From: Ferroplasma sp.
GTDB taxonomy: Archaea; Thermoplasmatota; Thermoplasmata; Thermoplasmatales; Thermoplasmataceae
Assembly: GCF_031200575.1 (NCBI RefSeq)
Contig: NZ_CP133597.1
Location: 930,001 to 994,000, forward strand
DNA: 64,000 nt
Reading direction: 5' to 3'
In this document: positions 8,779 to 17,542 of the stretch, in pieces
Numbering within the stretch: position 1 is the stretch's first letter
Layout: each line of letters begins with the position of its first letter
Position numbers and translations under genes: made by a program
The notes under the pieces: model-generated
Databases searched by the model: none
Seen by the model: only the letters and a program-made list of their open reading frames with translations
Told to the model about the DNA's origin: nothing

Positions 8779-9792
8779 TTTCATCTGTTTCATGGTTTCC
8801 ATTGTAAGCACTGTTATCCCGGCTGCACCCCTGACAAGATTATTTCCCAATACTACCATTCTGAGGATTCCATCCCTGTAAGATATCCTCCCGATGTGGA
8901 TCTCCATGCCATTGTATGTATCCAGTGCATTCTGTGGCCTGTCCTCCTCCTCATGTACTACAAGTGGATGGGGTGGTGCACTGTAAAGCCCGCTGAACCT
9001 TTTAAGTGGTGAGAAGTTCCCCATGTTCTGTTTCAGCTTTTCCAGATCCGGATCAGCATCAGTTTCCACGTTTATAACACCCATGTGCCCAACCTTCACA
9101 GGAACACGTACGGATGTCACATTTATCCTCATTTTTCTGTTCTTAATTTTACCATTCTCAACAGAACCGTACATTTTTGATATCTCTGCAGGTATCTTCT
9201 CCTCCTCTCCATGGATATACGGCACTATATTATCGTCTATGGACATATAGGGAAGACCAGAATAACCAGCGCCGCTGATCGCCTGCATTGATACGATAGA
9301 AATTCTACTGTAGTCTATTCCCAGTATTTCAGCAAGCGGCATGGCCATAATGGCAGATGTGCAGTTTGGATTTTTTACATATTTAGTTTTTTTATCTTCA
9401 AGAATCTCAAGATGATTAAAGTTCAATTCCGGGTTTATCAATGGCACATCCTCAGACATCCTGAATGGGGATGCGTTGGAGATAACATTTATTCCATTTT
9501 TAATAAGTTTTACCTCTATGCCCTCAGCGGCCTCAGGGGGAAGTGCTGAAAGGACGTAATCCACATCCCTATGATCCTCAGGGGATGTTGAGACCATTGG
9601 CATGTTTCTATACCGGTCCGGAATGGGTCCCTGCTCTATCCAGTTTACTGTTTTGCCGAACTCCTTGCCCGTCCTTGATCCAGAGGCACTGATTTTAACA
9701 AGATCTATATATGGATGATTTGCTAAAATCCTGATCATTTTCTGGCCTACCATGCCGGTGGCGCCCAGTAATGATACCCTTATTTTATCCAT
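8770..9792 (-). CDS. asd: Aspartate-semialdehyde dehydrogenase
   Basis: Reduces aspartyl phosphate to aspartate semialdehyde with NADPH, on the path to threonine, methionine and lysine. Features: N-terminal nucleotide-binding loop LLGATGMVGQ, catalytic Cys in NPNCTSA (about residue 142), substrate-binding region AISGAGYSGLP, and 'VRVPVKVGHMG' with the acid/base His, all of the archaeal/fungal class. ATG at 9792 (MDKIRVSLLG) is chosen because GGAGGC precedes it; an upstream in-frame ATG at 9813 adds seven residues. The start overlaps the last codons of the aspartokinase gene, so the two enzymes of consecutive steps are translationally coupled. Confidence 0.93.
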   Translation of the reverse strand: MDKIRVSLLGATGMVGQKMIRILANHPYIDLVKISASGSRTGKEFGKTVNWIEQGPIPDRYRNMPMVSTSPEDHRDVDYVLSALPPEAAEGIEVKLIKNGINVISNASPFRMSEDVPLINPELNFNHLEILEDKKTKYVKNPNCTSAIMAMPLAEILGIDYSRISIVSMQAISGAGYSGLPYMSIDDNIVPYIHGEEEKIPAEISKMYGSVENGKIKNRKMRINVTSVRVPVKVGHMGVINVETDADPDLEKLKQNMGNFSPLKRFSGLYSAPPHPLVVHEEEDRPQNALDTYNGMEIHIGRISYRDGILRMVVLGNNLVRGAAGITVLTMETMKQMKLI

Positions 9793-10826
9793 GAAGCTGC
9801 CTCCTGGAAGCATTTTTTGTTGTTTATAAGGTCTTCATCCAGAAGAAGTGATAGTGAAAGCGCATCCATATGATACAGATGTTCATGCCCTATACTTGAA
9901 AGTATATTTTTGCTTAAATCAGGATCCGATATTCCATGCCCTATGAAAACGAGCAGGTTTCTTTCAGGTGTGGTGCCATAGGATGCAAGGGCAACGCATT
10001 TAACTGACTTTACTGGTTTTCTGGTAATCCTGGTTTTGCCACTCTCATACAGTGATTCAACTGTTATATCTATATTCTTTCCTATTACTGGCGTAAATGT
10101 CTTATAATTAAAATTCTTAACACCGAAATGAGACATTTTGAGTACCTCACTGAGGGAAACCTCAGGGAGTGTTCTGGAATCCGAAAATATTGTGGGATCT
10201 GATGTCATTATTCCAGGGACGTCAGTTATTATCCTTACGCTGCAACTCAGCACAGATGCAAATATTATTGCAGTGTAATCACTTCCACCACGACCAACAG
10301 TTGTTATCTTTCCATTTTCGTCCATTCCATAAAATCCTGGAACTATGGTAATATCCCCAAATACCGTATTCCTTATCCTTTCAGCAGTTCTATCCTCTAT
10401 AAAAGTTGCATTCCCGAAAACACTATCGGTGACAATTAATGGGTCTATTATATACGATATTTTAAAGCCATTATCCCGCAAAAAGCTGTATATCAGCACG
10501 GTTGACATTCTTTCTCCATAGGATATTACAAGGTCCCGCAACTGCAAATTTTTATCCATCAAAACAAGCCTTTTCAGCTCGTCTCTGAATTTTCCCAGGA
10601 TGCCTTTTATTTCATCAGGCAGGTCAGTCATTGTGATATGCATGTTGTAAATATTTTCAATAATGCCTGTGTTTTTTGTTTCATAGGCTTCTATCAACAT
10701 ATTCGTTACATTCTTAAGGGCGGATGTAACAATAATGCAATTATGGCAGTCCATCAATTTTTGTTTTATAAGGATTAAATCTTCCTTATTTTTCAATATT
10801 GATCCACCTATCTTTACAACTTGCAT
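9780..10826 (-). CDS. Aspartate kinase
   Basis: Phosphorylates aspartate, the step before asd. The 348-residue product begins MQVVKIGGSIL (the KxGGS ATP-binding motif), has the catalytic-domain signature GRGGSDYTA (about residue 185) and 'ITDVPGIMTSDP', and 'HFGVKNFNYKTF' closing the kinase fold. It is shorter than the usual 400-470 residues: only about 80-90 residues follow the kinase domain, enough for one ACT-like unit, so allosteric feedback may differ from two-ACT enzymes. It is first in a two-gene operon with asd. Confidence 0.92.
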   Translation of the reverse strand: MQVVKIGGSILKNKEDLILIKQKLMDCHNCIIVTSALKNVTNMLIEAYETKNTGIIENIYNMHITMTDLPDEIKGILGKFRDELKRLVLMDKNLQLRDLVISYGERMSTVLIYSFLRDNGFKISYIIDPLIVTDSVFGNATFIEDRTAERIRNTVFGDITIVPGFYGMDENGKITTVGRGGSDYTAIIFASVLSCSVRIITDVPGIMTSDPTIFSDSRTLPEVSLSEVLKMSHFGVKNFNYKTFTPVIGKNIDITVESLYESGKTRITRKPVKSVKCVALASYGTTPERNLLVFIGHGISDPDLSKNILSSIGHEHLYHMDALSLSLLLDEDLINNKKCFQEAASWIK

Positions 10827-10967
10827 TTTACCACTTTCATTTTGTATAACACTTCACTATAAAGGTTTTATGAAACCATTATATAACTAAATGAGGGTGA
10901 GTAATTTATTATACATGCATGTTATAAAATATCACGTTAAATTATATATTTGTTTTAGATAATAATA

Positions 10968-12170
10968 TTAATCTATAACCATTTCTTTCACAAACTCTGA
11001 AAAGTCCTTTACTTTGCTGTCATATGCCAGGTTGTTATAGCAGAGGGGGCATATTGTAACCAAGTTATCGGATTTTTCCTTCAACTCCCTGTATCTCTGC
11101 ACGGATACGCCCCCTGCAGTATCAGGGAATAGTAGTTCATCCGGGCCTCCACAGCACATATTGAGTTTTCCATTCCGTTCCGGCATTCTTACATCAGTAA
11201 TGGAAGTCAATATGTCCACTGCCCTGAATCCGTTATTATGCAACACCATATGGCATGGCTCCTGAACTGTAATTCCATCGTCGAATTTTCTATAATTAAG
11301 GTTTAGAAGGTCAGTATAATATATAACATCAATATCAAATCCAGGAACATACTCAGGGTATACATTCAAAAGCAGGTCATGTGTATGAGGATCCACTGTT
11401 ATTATCCTCTTAACACCCCTTTTCCTTAAAAAATTATAAAATTTCCTAGCATATTCCCTGAAATCATCCGTGTAGCCAAGATCGTATAGAAACATTCCGG
11501 GATATGGCTCATTTTCTCCAAGGTACCCAAATTCAACCCCTGATTTTTTAAGCATATCAACTATATTCCTCAAATCCGCATCCATCTTCATCTTCAGTTT
11601 TTTATCATAAAAATGCCTTGACAGTTTTATTAATGAAATGTGATTTTTCATTGCGGATGCAACATCTTTCACAACCCTTTCATCAATATGCTTCCTTATC
11701 CTGTTGATTGACCGCGTATATGGCATCATCTGATACATATGCCCTGTAATGATAACTGTACTGCTCTTTTGGAATCTTATGCCATCTGCCCATTCAGCAG
11801 CCTCCCTTTTTAGGCCCAGTGGACTTTCATATTTCATGATACTTTCCCTTATAAGGGCCGCGACAGGATTTTTTTGTCCCCTCTCACCGGTTACAATGAA
11901 TTCCCTCATAAGTTCACTTACAACACCGGCATTCACGCCTGCCGGGCATACATTTACACAGGCGTAGCAGTCAAGGCATGAATAAAATGAATCTCCCAGT
12001 TCCAGGTCATTGTCTGGATTTTTAAGTGCAAAATCGGCAAGTATAACCCGCCCACGTGCCCCGAACACAGAATTATACTGGTTGGCACCAAGTGTAGGGC
12101 AAACACTTTCACAGAATCCACAGCTTATGCACTTATCAGTTATATTCTCTATTTCTTTAATTAGGTTCAT
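10968..12170 (-). CDS. Fe-S subunit of glycolate/D-lactate dehydrogenase (GlcF-like)
   Basis: 400 residues. Two [4Fe-4S] ferredoxin motifs are at the N-terminus (CISCGFCESVCP and CLDCYACVNVCP). Two cysteine-rich CCG-type segments are in the C-terminal half: 'EPCHMVLHN' with 'NMCCGGPDEL', and 'ICPLCYNN'. This is the electron-transfer partner of the FAD subunit encoded immediately upstream; the start codon lies inside the last codons of that gene (14-nt overlap). Electrons probably pass to membrane quinone. The substrate, glycolate or lactate, cannot be fixed from sequence. Confidence 0.87.
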   Translation of the reverse strand: MNLIKEIENITDKCISCGFCESVCPTLGANQYNSVFGARGRVILADFALKNPDNDLELGDSFYSCLDCYACVNVCPAGVNAGVVSELMREFIVTGERGQKNPVAALIRESIMKYESPLGLKREAAEWADGIRFQKSSTVIITGHMYQMMPYTRSINRIRKHIDERVVKDVASAMKNHISLIKLSRHFYDKKLKMKMDADLRNIVDMLKKSGVEFGYLGENEPYPGMFLYDLGYTDDFREYARKFYNFLRKRGVKRIITVDPHTHDLLLNVYPEYVPGFDIDVIYYTDLLNLNYRKFDDGITVQEPCHMVLHNNGFRAVDILTSITDVRMPERNGKLNMCCGGPDELLFPDTAGGVSVQRYRELKEKSDNLVTICPLCYNNLAYDSKVKDFSEFVKEMVID

Positions 12171-13569
12171 AAAAAATCTTGCCTCTATTTAATATTTCAT
12201 TCGGATCAAATACTTTTTTTATAGATTTCATAATTTCTAATGTATAAAGGGAATCTCTATCCTTGTATTCCTCATAAAGAAGCCTGTTTTTTTCTGTGCC
12301 GATCCCGTGTTCTGCTGAAACCGAACCCCTATGCCTTATGGCTGCCCTGGCAATGTCCATCTGAAGTTTTTCCATTTTCTTTCTGCCTTCATCGGTGTTA
12401 TCCATGAATATGTTTGCATGTATATTGCCATCGCCAATGTGCCCGAATAATGTAGCCCTCATCCCATCATTATTTATGGACTCTGCAATTTCCTTCATAG
12501 TACTGGCCAGTTCGGTTGATGGCACTATTACGTCTCCAATTACCACCAGCTGATTATTATTTTCTCTAAGGTCAAGAAGTGCGGAATATGCACCCTTCCT
12601 GGCTGCGTAAATTTTATCCATATGGTTCTGGTCTGTTATAACTGTAACATCATCCGTAAATTCATTCAGTATCTTTTTTACATCTTCTATCTTTCTTGCA
12701 AGTCCTTCTTCCGGGCTGTCCACGTCAATCATCAAAAGAAACTGTGTATATTCTGGTATGTCTATTTCCATGTTTTTTCTTATGGAATTAATTGTTCCCA
12801 GGTCCATGAATTCAGCTATCAGTGGGGTTATTCCCTTACTTTTTATTGAATCCATGGATTTTCCCACGCTTTCAATATCTTTATAAAAAGCTATGAGCTT
12901 TGCAGTTGCCTCAGGCAATGGCTCTATTTTCAGTATAGCCCTTGTTATCACGCCAAGTGTTCCCTCACTGCCTATCATGAGTGCCGTAATGTCATACCCT
13001 GCACTTCTCTTGAGTGTGTATTCGCCTGTTCTGATTATATGCCCGTCCGGGACCACAACATCCATGCCCAGGACCCATTCCTTGGTGGCACCGTACCTAA
13101 CTGCCCGTAATCCCCCTGCGTTTGTGGATAACGATCCCCCTATTGTTGATGCCCGTGAGCTTGCCGGATCAGGTGGATAGAAAAAATTGTACTTCCTGAG
13201 TTCCTGATTCAGTATGTCTATCCTTACCCCTGGCTCACATACAGCATATCTGGAAGATGTGTTGATTTCAAGTATTCTATTTAAATTCATTGTGCTAATA
13301 ATAATGCCATTGAAATCTGTTACAGATGAACCTGTGAGGGATGTTCCTCCACTGCGTACTGTTACGTTAATTTTGTAGTTATTGCACACACCGAGGATTG
13401 TTGAAATATCCCCGGGATTATCGGGAAGGCATACTGCAAGAGGAAGTTTACCGGTTATGTACGAGGCATCCTTCATAAAAGGAATAAGCTCCTCTTTTGT
13501 GGTAAGTATTTTATTATTTCCCAGCTTTGAAATTAGCTCCGCTATGGCATCTGTTTCTGGCTTCTGCAT
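12157..13569 (-). CDS. FAD-linked 2-hydroxyacid dehydrogenase (GlcD/D-lactate dehydrogenase type)
   Basis: 470 residues. The FAD-binding PCMH domain shows 'VRSGGTSLTGSS' (about 70), 'PPDPASS', 'TIGGSLSTNAGG' and 'IGSEGTLGVIT'. The C-terminal oxidase domain shows 'GHIGDGNIHAN' and 'SAEHGIGTEK', the conserved His pattern of the GlcD/DLD family. It oxidises a 2-hydroxyacid to a 2-oxoacid. The overlap with the Fe-S gene indicates a two-subunit complex. It is divergent from an MFS carrier gene across only 89 nt, so transport and oxidation of the same acid may be coordinated. Confidence 0.9.
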   Translation of the reverse strand: MQKPETDAIAELISKLGNNKILTTKEELIPFMKDASYITGKLPLAVCLPDNPGDISTILGVCNNYKINVTVRSGGTSLTGSSVTDFNGIIISTMNLNRILEINTSSRYAVCEPGVRIDILNQELRKYNFFYPPDPASSRASTIGGSLSTNAGGLRAVRYGATKEWVLGMDVVVPDGHIIRTGEYTLKRSAGYDITALMIGSEGTLGVITRAILKIEPLPEATAKLIAFYKDIESVGKSMDSIKSKGITPLIAEFMDLGTINSIRKNMEIDIPEYTQFLLMIDVDSPEEGLARKIEDVKKILNEFTDDVTVITDQNHMDKIYAARKGAYSALLDLRENNNQLVVIGDVIVPSTELASTMKEIAESINNDGMRATLFGHIGDGNIHANIFMDNTDEGRKKMEKLQMDIARAAIRHRGSVSAEHGIGTEKNRLLYEEYKDRDSLYTLEIMKSIKKVFDPNEILNRGKIFYEPN

Positions 13570-13630
13570 GCTAAATGTAAAACATCCCTATTATTAAGGA
13601 TTTTCATAATCATGATCCTGTTTAGAAATG

Positions 13631-13638
13631 TTTATAAC
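13631..13638 (+). promoter_or_regulatory. TATA-like box of the MFS carrier gene
   Basis: TTTATAAC lies 21-28 nt before the ATG at 13659, the expected place for a leaderless archaeal message. It sits in the short intergenic region shared with the divergent GlcD-type gene. Confidence 0.55.
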
Positions 13639-13658
13639 AGCCATAGTTTTACTGATTT

Positions 13659-15014
13659 ATGGAAACCAATACCGTTGCTGATTATGTTTACAGGCATAAC
13701 AACGTTAAGGGAATGTATATGGTTTTAATTGCATCGGCCAGCGTATTCCTGGACGTATGGGATTTAACCGCATTCGGATTTGTGCTTACCTTCTTCAAGG
13801 CCACCTTCCTGCCTGCAGGGATAATACTTGGGGTTTCTGTGGCAGCGGCCAACATTGGAGCCATCGCAGGTGCTATTCTAGGCGGATATCTTACAGATAA
13901 GTTCGGAAGAAAGAGGCTTTTGATTTATAATATGGCTGTCTTCGTTGTTTTCTCATTCCTTATCGCGGTTTCAACAAACATATACCAGTTCATAGCCTTC
14001 AGGCTGATAATGGGATTCTCCATAGGGAGCGATGTTGCGACTGGATTTTCCTATATATATGAGTATATAAGCAGGGGACAGAGAAACCATTATTACTCCC
14101 TCTGGGCATACAGCTTTTCAGTTGTGGCGCTTATAGCAGTTGGATCCGTATTTTTCCTGACGAGGGAAATCAATAACGATTCTGTATGGAGGTATATATT
14201 TGTTATTGGCGGTGTATTTGCAGCCATCATACTGCTGCTCAGAACAAAAATTACTGAAACACCTGTCTGGCTGTATGGCAATGGAAAATACAGGGAAACA
14301 AAGGATGTGGTTAAGAAAGTGTACGGTGAGGACCTGGATTTAGGAACCAAGGCTGAGAAAGATCATATAACAGTGAAAAATCTGATTAACCTTTTCCATA
14401 AAGGATTGAACAGAGACCTCATATTCACATTTTCACTTAATGGCATTGTGGGATTCATAGGATGGGGATTCGCCTTTTATATTACCTATATGCTTACGGC
14501 TCTAAAATTCCTGGCCTTCTACCAGGTACTGGAAGCAGACGCAATTATCTACGCTTTTGGATTGATGGGTGCACTTTTATCCCCATATATGGCAAGGCAT
14601 TTTGGAATATATAGATCTGCCGTGATTCCTGCCATAATCGCTTCCCTAGCTATATTCGCGCTCTTTCTCACGTTTGATCACATTCTTCCGGTATATTTTG
14701 TTGTCCCTCTTTCTATTGTAATAATATTTATGAATTACTCCGGGCCCATGGCATATAATGCGGTGCTGAATGAGTTTATACCAACATCCTTAAGGGGCGT
14801 AGGCAATGGATGGAATTACATGTTCAACAAAATTACAGAGGCAGTTAGTGGGCTGACCGCAGGGGCCATCCTTATAATAGTTGGGTTGAGGTTCAATACA
14901 ATTATCCTCTTCCTTATAGTGGGGTCATTTACTGCAATTGCGCTGGTTGCAGGAAGGAGTGGATATTTCAGAAATCATAAAGTTTCTGATTTCCATACCT
15001 CTCCAGATGAATAA
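13659..15014 (+). CDS. MFS transporter (possible carboxylate or sugar proton symporter)
   Basis: 451 residues with 12 predicted helices. The MFS signature between helices 2 and 3 is intact (GGYLTDKFGRKRLLIY, about 80), with 'RLIMGFSIGSDV' in helix 4 and 'FIPTSLRGVGNG' in the second half. An Asp in helix 1 (FLDVWDLTAFGF) is typical of the metabolite:H+ symporter branch. Its position, divergent from a glycolate/lactate-type dehydrogenase, suggests uptake of that 2-hydroxyacid; this is inference. The 3' end overlaps the convergent moaE gene by 40 nt. Confidence 0.8.
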   Translation: METNTVADYVYRHNNVKGMYMVLIASASVFLDVWDLTAFGFVLTFFKATFLPAGIILGVSVAAANIGAIAGAILGGYLTDKFGRKRLLIYNMAVFVVFSFLIAVSTNIYQFIAFRLIMGFSIGSDVATGFSYIYEYISRGQRNHYYSLWAYSFSVVALIAVGSVFFLTREINNDSVWRYIFVIGGVFAAIILLLRTKITETPVWLYGNGKYRETKDVVKKVYGEDLDLGTKAEKDHITVKNLINLFHKGLNRDLIFTFSLNGIVGFIGWGFAFYITYMLTALKFLAFYQVLEADAIIYAFGLMGALLSPYMARHFGIYRSAVIPAIIASLAIFALFLTFDHILPVYFVVPLSIVIIFMNYSGPMAYNAVLNEFIPTSLRGVGNGWNYMFNKITEAVSGLTAGAILIIVGLRFNTIILFLIVGSFTAIALVAGRSGYFRNHKVSDFHTSPDE

Positions 15015-15388
15015 ATCTCCTTTTTCCATATTGGTGGAATTATTTTTATTTTATCTATAATGTAATTGCAGGCAAGAAAAGCATCTTTCCTGTGTACAGA
15101 TGATACGGCTATTCCGATTGAATCCTCCTTAAGGTTAACCCGGCCTGTGCGCTGCACAACAGAAACATCTATGATTGAATATTTATTCCTTGCCTCCTCA
15201 ATAATTTCTCCTATTTTTTTCAATGCCATTTCATTGTATGCTTCATAAAAAAGTGCCACAATATCGCTGGATGTTTCGTCCTCAGACCTTACAGTTCCAA
15301 AAAAGGAGACAACAGCGCCTGCACTATTATTTCTAACGCTATCTATAATCTCCATGGGATTAATTTTTTCAGCCTGTATCCTTATCAT
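14975..15388 (-). CDS. moaE: Molybdopterin synthase catalytic subunit MoaE
   Basis: Transfers sulfur from the MoaD thiocarboxylate to precursor Z to form molybdopterin. Family hallmarks are present: 'AVVSFFGTVRSED', 'FYEAYNEMA', 'VVQRTGRVNLKEDSI', and the C-terminal 'HRKDAFLACNYIID..PIWKKE' with the catalytic lysines. ATG at 15388 (MIRIQAEK) gives the normal MoaE start; an in-frame ATG at 15406 adds six residues. It is about 137 residues, slightly short of the family average. No other moa or moe gene is in the window. The last 40 nt lie within the convergent MFS gene. Confidence 0.88.
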   Translation of the reverse strand: MIRIQAEKINPMEIIDSVRNNSAGAVVSFFGTVRSEDETSSDIVALFYEAYNEMALKKIGEIIEEARNKYSIIDVSVVQRTGRVNLKEDSIGIAVSSVHRKDAFLACNYIIDKIKIIPPIWKKEIYSSGEVWKSETL

Positions 15389-15464
15389 TGGAATAACAAT
15401 ACACAATTGATATAAATATTTTTAACATTTTTATGCAATGCACCGGTCATGGGCATGCTCGCAT

Positions 15465-15833
15465 TTATTCTTTGAATTCCCTGCTGATATCCTTTAATAG
15501 GCACTGAAGAACCTGATGGAACTCCCTCTCTTTTTTATTTACAAGGTCACTGATTTTTTCAGGGGTGATTCTTAAGTATGAATAGTAATACCCACCCTTT
15601 TCCATGCATTGCTTTCTTTTGGATATAAGTCCTGATCCCGCCAGCCGTTGAAGTGATCTGAAAACCGTTGTGCGATCTCTTTTCAATCGCAAGGCAATAT
15701 CATCAGCAGTTTCAGGTTTTCTATCATCCATTGAGTATAACACATTAATATCCGTCGGTGAAAGATCGAAGAAGTATTCAAATATGTCACGGCATGTGGC
15801 ATTCTCATTCAGAATCTGATTAAATGACCCCAT
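15465..15833 (-). CDS. Winged-helix transcriptional regulator (TrmB/HTH-type)
   Basis: 122 residues. A winged helix-turn-helix spans roughly 30-85: 'SPTDINVLYSM', 'TADDIALRLKRDRTTVFRSLQRLAGSGLI' and 'KRKQ' before the wing. The C-terminal part (EREFHQVLQCLLKDI) is a dimerisation-type helix. It is divergent from the thioredoxin gene and shares a symmetric promoter region with it, so it may control trx-trxB and itself. Ligand or redox sensor unknown; one Cys lies at the wing (KQCMEKGG) and others at positions near 14 and 110. Confidence 0.75.
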   Translation of the reverse strand: MGSFNQILNENATCRDIFEYFFDLSPTDINVLYSMDDRKPETADDIALRLKRDRTTVFRSLQRLAGSGLISKRKQCMEKGGYYYSYLRITPEKISDLVNKKEREFHQVLQCLLKDISREFKE

Positions 15834-15853
15834 ATTGGTATATTTTAAAGATC

Positions 15854-15904
15854 TATATAACTATATTGCACTGTTGATACAATACCATACAATACAGTTA
15901 TATA
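15854..15904. promoter_or_regulatory. Symmetric divergent promoter region
   Basis: TATATAACT (15854-15862) and its exact inverted copy AGTTATATA (15896-15904) are separated by 33 nt. The arms look like two TATA boxes serving the regulator gene on the minus strand (start 15833) and the thioredoxin gene (start 15969). The spacer contains two similar blocks (GATACAATACCATACAATAC). A regulator bound here could affect both directions. Confidence 0.45.
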
Positions 15905-15968
15905 CTTTTTAGAAATATGGAATTAATTGAAAGCACATTACCAGTATGTGTTTTCAGGGGTGTTAAAA

Positions 15969-16325
15969 ATGGAAAATAAAAATGTGTTCGGGAAAAGTAC
16001 AGGAAGTGAAGGTCCAGTCGAGCTGAATGATGGGAATTTCAAATCATTTGTGGCATCTCCAAAGCTGTCAGTTATAGACCTCTGGGCAGCATGGTGTGCT
16101 CCATGCAGGTATCTTTCACCTGTTGTTGATGAACTCTCTAAAGAATATGCAGATGTTGCGAATTTCGGAAAGGTAAACGTGGATGAGAATCCACTAACTT
16201 CCAGAGAACTCAGGATAGAAAGCATTCCTACAATAATGTTCTTTAAAAACGGGAAACCGGTTGATATGTCCATAGGTGTAGTTCCCAAGGAAGTGCTGGT
16301 AAAGAAAATCAAAGATCTGGCATAG
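15969..16325 (+). CDS. Thioredoxin
   Basis: A 118-residue thiol-disulfide oxidoreductase of the cytoplasm. The active site WCAPC is at about residue 42, followed by the thioredoxin fold with cis-Pro in 'IESIPTIMFFKNGKPVD'. The N-terminus is extended by about 20 residues relative to bacterial thioredoxin. ATG at 15969 (MENKNVFGK) is preferred over a reading frame extending to 15927. The thioredoxin reductase gene follows after 10 nt, giving a trx-trxB operon. Confidence 0.9.
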   Translation: MENKNVFGKSTGSEGPVELNDGNFKSFVASPKLSVIDLWAAWCAPCRYLSPVVDELSKEYADVANFGKVNVDENPLTSRELRIESIPTIMFFKNGKPVDMSIGVVPKEVLVKKIKDLA

Positions 16326-16335
16326 AAGGGCAAAT

Positions 16336-17292
16336 ATGGAAACATATGATACGATAATAATAGGTGGCGCTTCTGCAGGGCTTACAGCAGCCATATACAC
16401 TGCCAGGCAGGGCATGAAAACCCTTGTAATAACTAAAGATATAGGTGGCCAGGCACTTCTGACCACAGACATTCAGAACTATCCCGGATTTGATATGATC
16501 GGGGGCTTCGAGCTTACGAATAAATTCAAGGAACAGGCAGAATACTATGGCACTGAATTTGTATACGATGAGGCCCTTTCAGTGGATGCTGAAGGTGACA
16601 GATTTAAGGTTAAAACAGCCGGATCAGAATTTACTGCATTGTCCATCATACTTGCCTTTGGAAAGACACCCAGGGACCTCAAGGTTCCCGGGGAATCAAC
16701 ACTGAGAGGCCACGGAATTTCATACTGTGCAATATGTGACGGGCCTCTATTCAGGGGGAAAGAGGTTGCTGTTGCCGGCAACGGAAGCCACGCCCTTGAA
16801 GCCCTTGTGTATCTATCCTCAGTTGCAGGTAAGGTTTTCTATATTACCAACGCGAAAAAGCTTGCCGGGGAGGAGTCATTGATTGATACAGTTAACGGGA
16901 TCAAAAATAAGGAAATATATTTTGACAGCACCCTTCTATCTGTCAATGGCGAAAAATCCGTAGAATCAGTAACGTTCAGAAATAAATCCTCCGGAGAAAC
17001 AACCGATTTAAAACTTTCCGCTGTATTTGCTGAAATGGGGTACATAGCAAAGACGGGTTTTGTGAAAAACCTTGTTGAGTTAAATAAAAGCAATGAAATA
17101 GTAGTGGATAAATTCGGCAGAACATCACATGAGGGTGTATTTGCCTGCGGTGATGTCACCGATACACCATATAAGCAGGCGGTAATTTCTGCCGGGCAGG
17201 GTGCAACAGCTGCCTTATCCGCGTATAACTACGTCCAGAATCTTAAGGGGAAAGTTGCAGCAAAAAGTGACTGGAAGCTTATCAGGCATTAA
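16336..17292 (+). CDS. trxB: Thioredoxin reductase-like flavoprotein
   Basis: 318 residues. FAD binding is shown by 'IIIGGASAGLTAAIYTAR' at the start and 'GVFACGDVTDTPYKQAV' near the end. The redox-active pair is CAIC (about residue 135) in 'SYCAICDGPLFRGK'. The second nucleotide fold reads 'VAVAGNGSHALEAL' rather than the usual GGGxSAxEE, and the basic HRRxxxR motif that holds the NADPH phosphate is replaced by 'TNAKKLAGEE'. The Thermoplasma acidophilum homologue is reported not to use NADPH, and this protein probably shares that property. It is co-transcribed with thioredoxin. Confidence 0.9.
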   Translation: METYDTIIIGGASAGLTAAIYTARQGMKTLVITKDIGGQALLTTDIQNYPGFDMIGGFELTNKFKEQAEYYGTEFVYDEALSVDAEGDRFKVKTAGSEFTALSIILAFGKTPRDLKVPGESTLRGHGISYCAICDGPLFRGKEVAVAGNGSHALEALVYLSSVAGKVFYITNAKKLAGEESLIDTVNGIKNKEIYFDSTLLSVNGEKSVESVTFRNKSSGETTDLKLSAVFAEMGYIAKTGFVKNLVELNKSNEIVVDKFGRTSHEGVFACGDVTDTPYKQAVISAGQGATAALSAYNYVQNLKGKVAAKSDWKLIRH

Positions 17293-17313
17293 AGGGGCCT
17301 CATAATCAGGTTC

Positions 17314-17336
17314 TATTTTTTTATTTATAATTTTTT
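17314..17336 (+). terminator. T-rich terminator after trxB
   Basis: Three runs of T (five to seven each) lie 20-45 nt after the trxB stop, without a strong hairpin, as is usual for archaeal intrinsic termination. Confidence 0.5.
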
Positions 17337-17542
17337 ACTGTTACATATAAATAATATTACACATGTGTATCCTGCATACATTAGCAACCAGAAATTTTTC
17401 ATCAACATATAACAATGCCTAATACCAACAATTGCTAACAATAACAATTTTTAACTATATTACTATTATAACTATATAAAATTTTTATTTATGAAACAAA
17501 AAACATTTATACTATTTAAAGATAATACATATAGGTGTATTT

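Noticed and set aside
10912-10921. Palindrome ACATGCATGT upstream of aspartokinase
   Set aside because: Ten bases only, not near a TATA box of a clear promoter, and with no second copy.
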